NCBI GenBank assembly: GCA_021785095.1
Contig: JAJYGM010000752.1
Location: forward strand, 1-8,299
Direction: 5' to 3'
DNA length: 8,299 nucleotides
From: Actinomycetes bacterium
GTDB lineage: Bacteria; Actinomycetota; Acidimicrobiia; Acidimicrobiales; Bog-793
The position numbers and the translations under genes were made by a program. Positions 6,442-8,299 of this stretch are shown here, one piece after another. The notes under the pieces were generated by a model. It was given only the letters and a program-made list of their open reading frames with translations, made no database searches and had not been told where the DNA came from. How positions within the stretch are numbered: the stretch's first letter is position 1; each line of letters begins with the position of its first letter.

Positions 6442-6461
6442 GAGAGCCCGCGTCCCTTTCT

Positions 6462-6479
6462 GCGCGAGGTTCCGCGCGC
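6462..6479. terminator. Possible hairpin between convergent genes
   Basis: In the 57-bp gap between the convergent trpB2 and DAO-type genes, GCGCG (6462-6466) can pair with CGCGC at 6473-6477 or 6475-6479 across a 6-8 nt loop. There is no U-tract on either side for either strand, so at best this is a weak bidirectional terminator. The call rests on position as much as on sequence. Confidence 0.25.
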
Positions 6480-6498
6480 TGGCGAGAGCGCTGACCGG

Positions 6499-7881
6499 TC
6501 AGGAGGGCGGCAGGATGGGGGCGAGCAGCCGGCACCGGCGTGCAGGCCGGTTCGAGCGGTCCTCGAAGCGGTCTGCCGACCCCAGGACACTGACGATCGC
6601 CTTGGACGCGAGATAGCGCAGAGGCTCGGGCTCCCAGGACCGTGCCCGGTGCCCGACCCATGGCAGCGTCACGAGATCCGTCTTGCGGCCGAGCACGAGG
6701 TCGGCGAGCGTCCTCCCGGAGATGCTCGCCGCGACGACCCCGTGGCCCGAGTAGCCGCCGGCACGGCCGAGCCCCGTCGCGGGGTCGTAGGTGATCGCCA
6801 TGCACCAGTCCCGCGGGACGGCCAGCGGTCCTCCCCAGTGGTGGGTGATCGCCGCGCCCGCAGCCGCCGGGAACTGGCGTGCGATCGTCGCCTCGAGGCG
6901 CGCCCGGACCGCAGCGTCGTGCTCCGCCGCCTCCTGGATCGGCTGCAGCAGCCGATAGGGCGCGCCGCGCCCGCCGATGGCGATACGTCCATCGACGGTG
7001 CGCTGTGCGTAGAAGAACAGGTGGTGACGGTCCCCGATCACGAGCCCGTCCCGCCATCCGATCTCCGTCCAGACGTCGGGCGGGAGGGGCTCCGTCGCGA
7101 TCATGAGGCTGTAGAGCGGCAGGTAGCGCAGCGCCTGGCCGGGGAGCTGCGTCGTGTAGGACTCGGTCGCGATGATGACGTGGTCGGCGGTCACCGTGCC
7201 CCCCCGGCAGCGCACCCGCCGCGGCGCGACGTCGACGGCTTCGGTGCCCTCGTAGATGGCCACGCCCAGGCGGTCGCAGGCGTCTGCGAGGCCACGGGCC
7301 AGGCGGGCAGGGTCGATCCGCGCGGCATGGGGCGAGAAGGTGGCGAGCTGGCAGTCCGGCAGGTGCACGTGCTCCTCGACGTCGGCGCGTTGCAGCAGCC
7401 GCACGTCTTCCTCGCCGATCCCGCGCCGGCGAGCTGCGTCCAGCTCCGCGTGCAGCCGTGCCGCCTGCGGGGAGCTGGTGGCGACCATCAGCATCCCCGC
7501 CTTCGCGAACCCGCAGTCGATGCCCTCGCTCTCGACGACGCGCCCGATCTCGTCGACGGTCTGGTACGTCGTCCGCTCGGCCCGCAAGACGGCGTCGTTC
7601 CCGCCGCGTGCCGCGTAGACGCCCCAGCTCCCGGCGATCTTGGACGAGACCCACCCGCCGTTGCGCCCCGTCGGGCCGAACCCCGCGATCTCCCGCTCGA
7701 CGACCACGACCCTGATGTCCGGCTGGAGGCGCTTCAGGTAGTACGCGGTCCACAGCCCCGTGAACCCCGCGCCGACGATCGCCACGTCGCAGGCGACGTC
7801 GCCCGGCAGCGGCGGTCTCGGGAGGAGCGCTCCGGGAAGCCCGTCGAGCCACAGGCTCCGGTCCCGGTAGCGGCGCTCCAT
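6499..7881 (-). CDS. DAO-family FAD-dependent oxidoreductase (glycine/D-amino acid oxidase type)
   Basis: Predicted 460-residue soluble flavoprotein of the DAO fold (PF01266 type), resembling OrdL/PuuB-like gamma-glutamylputrescine oxidoreductases and actinobacterial relatives; the likely reaction is oxidation of an amine or secondary amino acid. The N-terminus has the family lead SLWLDGLPG (9-17), Rossmann motif GAGFTG at 37-42, and Glu62 ending the second strand. RNGGW is at 73-77 and IATESYTTQLPG at 237-248. The segment 297-309 contains GRIAIGGRGAPY, and HHWGGPLAVPRDW is at 347-359. The C-terminal FAD-contact region, AGGYSGHGVVAASISGRTLADL, is at 374-395. There is no signal peptide. The start is ATG 7881; no strong Shine-Dalgarno is visible, but no alternative in-frame start lies upstream. 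It follows the SGNH hydrolase gene after 31 nt on the same strand, suggesting cotranscription. The substrate cannot be assigned. Confidence 0.9.
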   Translation of the reverse strand: MERRYRDRSLWLDGLPGALLPRPPLPGDVACDVAIVGAGFTGLWTAYYLKRLQPDIRVVVVEREIAGFGPTGRNGGWVSSKIAGSWGVYAARGGNDAVLRAERTTYQTVDEIGRVVESEGIDCGFAKAGMLMVATSSPQAARLHAELDAARRRGIGEEDVRLLQRADVEEHVHLPDCQLATFSPHAARIDPARLARGLADACDRLGVAIYEGTEAVDVAPRRVRCRGGTVTADHVIIATESYTTQLPGQALRYLPLYSLMIATEPLPPDVWTEIGWRDGLVIGDRHHLFFYAQRTVDGRIAIGGRGAPYRLLQPIQEAAEHDAAVRARLEATIARQFPAAAGAAITHHWGGPLAVPRDWCMAITYDPATGLGRAGGYSGHGVVAASISGRTLADLVLGRKTDLVTLPWVGHRARSWEPEPLRYLASKAIVSVLGSADRFEDRSNRPARRCRLLAPILPPS

Positions 7882-7912
7882 CTCGTGCGAGGTCTCTCGG
7901 ATGGCGGAGAGC

Positions 7913-8299
7913 TTACGGTCCCGTGACGTGCATGCCCCAGTAGCGCGCGAGGGCGTGGGCGGCTGCTCCGGCGAGGAGATCGGCGCCCGCTGCCATGAGA
8001 TGGACGCCGTCGGGAGTGCGGACCTGTACCTGGCTTCCTGTGGGTCCCGTGACGTCGAAGGAGAACGATCCGCCGGGGGCGAGGACGGAGTTCGAGTCCA
8101 GGTAGGCCGCCCTCCCGGGATGGCGGGCGACGACGCGCTGGGCGATGCCGTCGATGCGTGACATGCCCGCGTTCAGGAAGGCTGTCTCCATCGCGGGCTC
8201 TCCGACCCACAAGACGCGCGCGCCGGCGCGCAGCGACTCCGAGACGATGGATGTGACCCGTGCGGCGTACTCCGCGTTCCACGCCGGCGTGCCGTCGTA
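7913..8299 (-). CDS. SGNH/DUF459-like hydrolase, C-terminal part (runs off the window)
   Basis: The frame is open from the right edge to TAA at 7913-7915, giving 128 residues of the C-terminal half of a DUF459-type SGNH hydrolase/acyltransferase-like protein. Seen: PAWNAEYAARV at fragment residues 5-15, VLWVGEPAM at 29-37, and the C-terminal catalytic Asp-x-x-His block DGVHLMAAGADLL at 97-109 (Asp97, His100). The N-terminal part, with the GDS serine block and any signal or transmembrane segment, lies beyond the window. TTG 8212 is an internal codon, not the start, since conserved family sequence lies upstream of it. This is the only confident gene here ending in TAA. It is probably cotranscribed with the downstream DAO-type gene. 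Confidence 0.78.
   Translation of the reverse strand, partial: YDGTPAWNAEYAARVTSIVSESLRAGARVLWVGEPAMETAFLNAGMSRIDGIAQRVVARHPGRAAYLDSNSVLAPGGSFSFDVTGPTGSQVQVRTPDGVHLMAAGADLLAGAAAHALARYWGMHVTGP

Noticed and set aside
6368..7926. Long open frames on both strands (6368-7852 minus, 6649-7926 plus) over the DAO-type gene
   Set aside because: They are shadows of the 6499-7881 flavoprotein, which has continuous family motifs.

Overview
The window is very GC-rich, with coding GC skewed to third positions, GTG and TTG starts, and almost only TGA stops. It reads as chromosomal DNA of an actinobacterium, possibly an uncultured lineage such as Acidimicrobiia or Thermoleophilia. That placement is inferred from codon style and protein flavour; there is no marker gene. 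I see no rRNA, tRNA, CRISPR array, transposase, integrase or phage gene.

Layout. On the minus strand, 2448 down to 58 holds a two-gene unit: a YlmA/ModF-like ABC ATPase followed closely by a phytoene-desaturase-like FAD oxidoreductase (COG1233 type). Diverging from it on the plus strand is a CapA-family metallophosphatase-like gene (2577-3743). It is followed 35 nt later by an acyl-CoA dehydrogenase of the ACAD10/11 type (3779-4990), then by a TrpB2-type tryptophan synthase beta chain (5194-6441). Converging on it from the right, on the minus strand, are a DAO-family FAD oxidoreductase (6499-7881) and, upstream of that, the C-terminal part of an SGNH/DUF459 hydrolase that runs off the right edge (7913-8299).

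How the genes fit together. No single pathway is evident; this looks like ordinary metabolic chromosome with short directons. The ABC ATPase and FAD oxidoreductase are probably translationally coupled. CapA and the dehydrogenase may share a transcript.

The most notable observation is that the dehydrogenase reading frame begins with a good ribosome binding site and a family-typical N-terminus, but carries two in-frame TAG codons at codons 6 and 17, with homology continuing between and after them. No other gene here ends in TAG (six TGA, one TAA). Nonsense mutation, sequencing error and amber recoding are all possible. A second theme is the number of short tandem duplications (10, 12, 15 and 21 bp periods), including a 10-bp array at the CapA stop that places TGA in all three frames.
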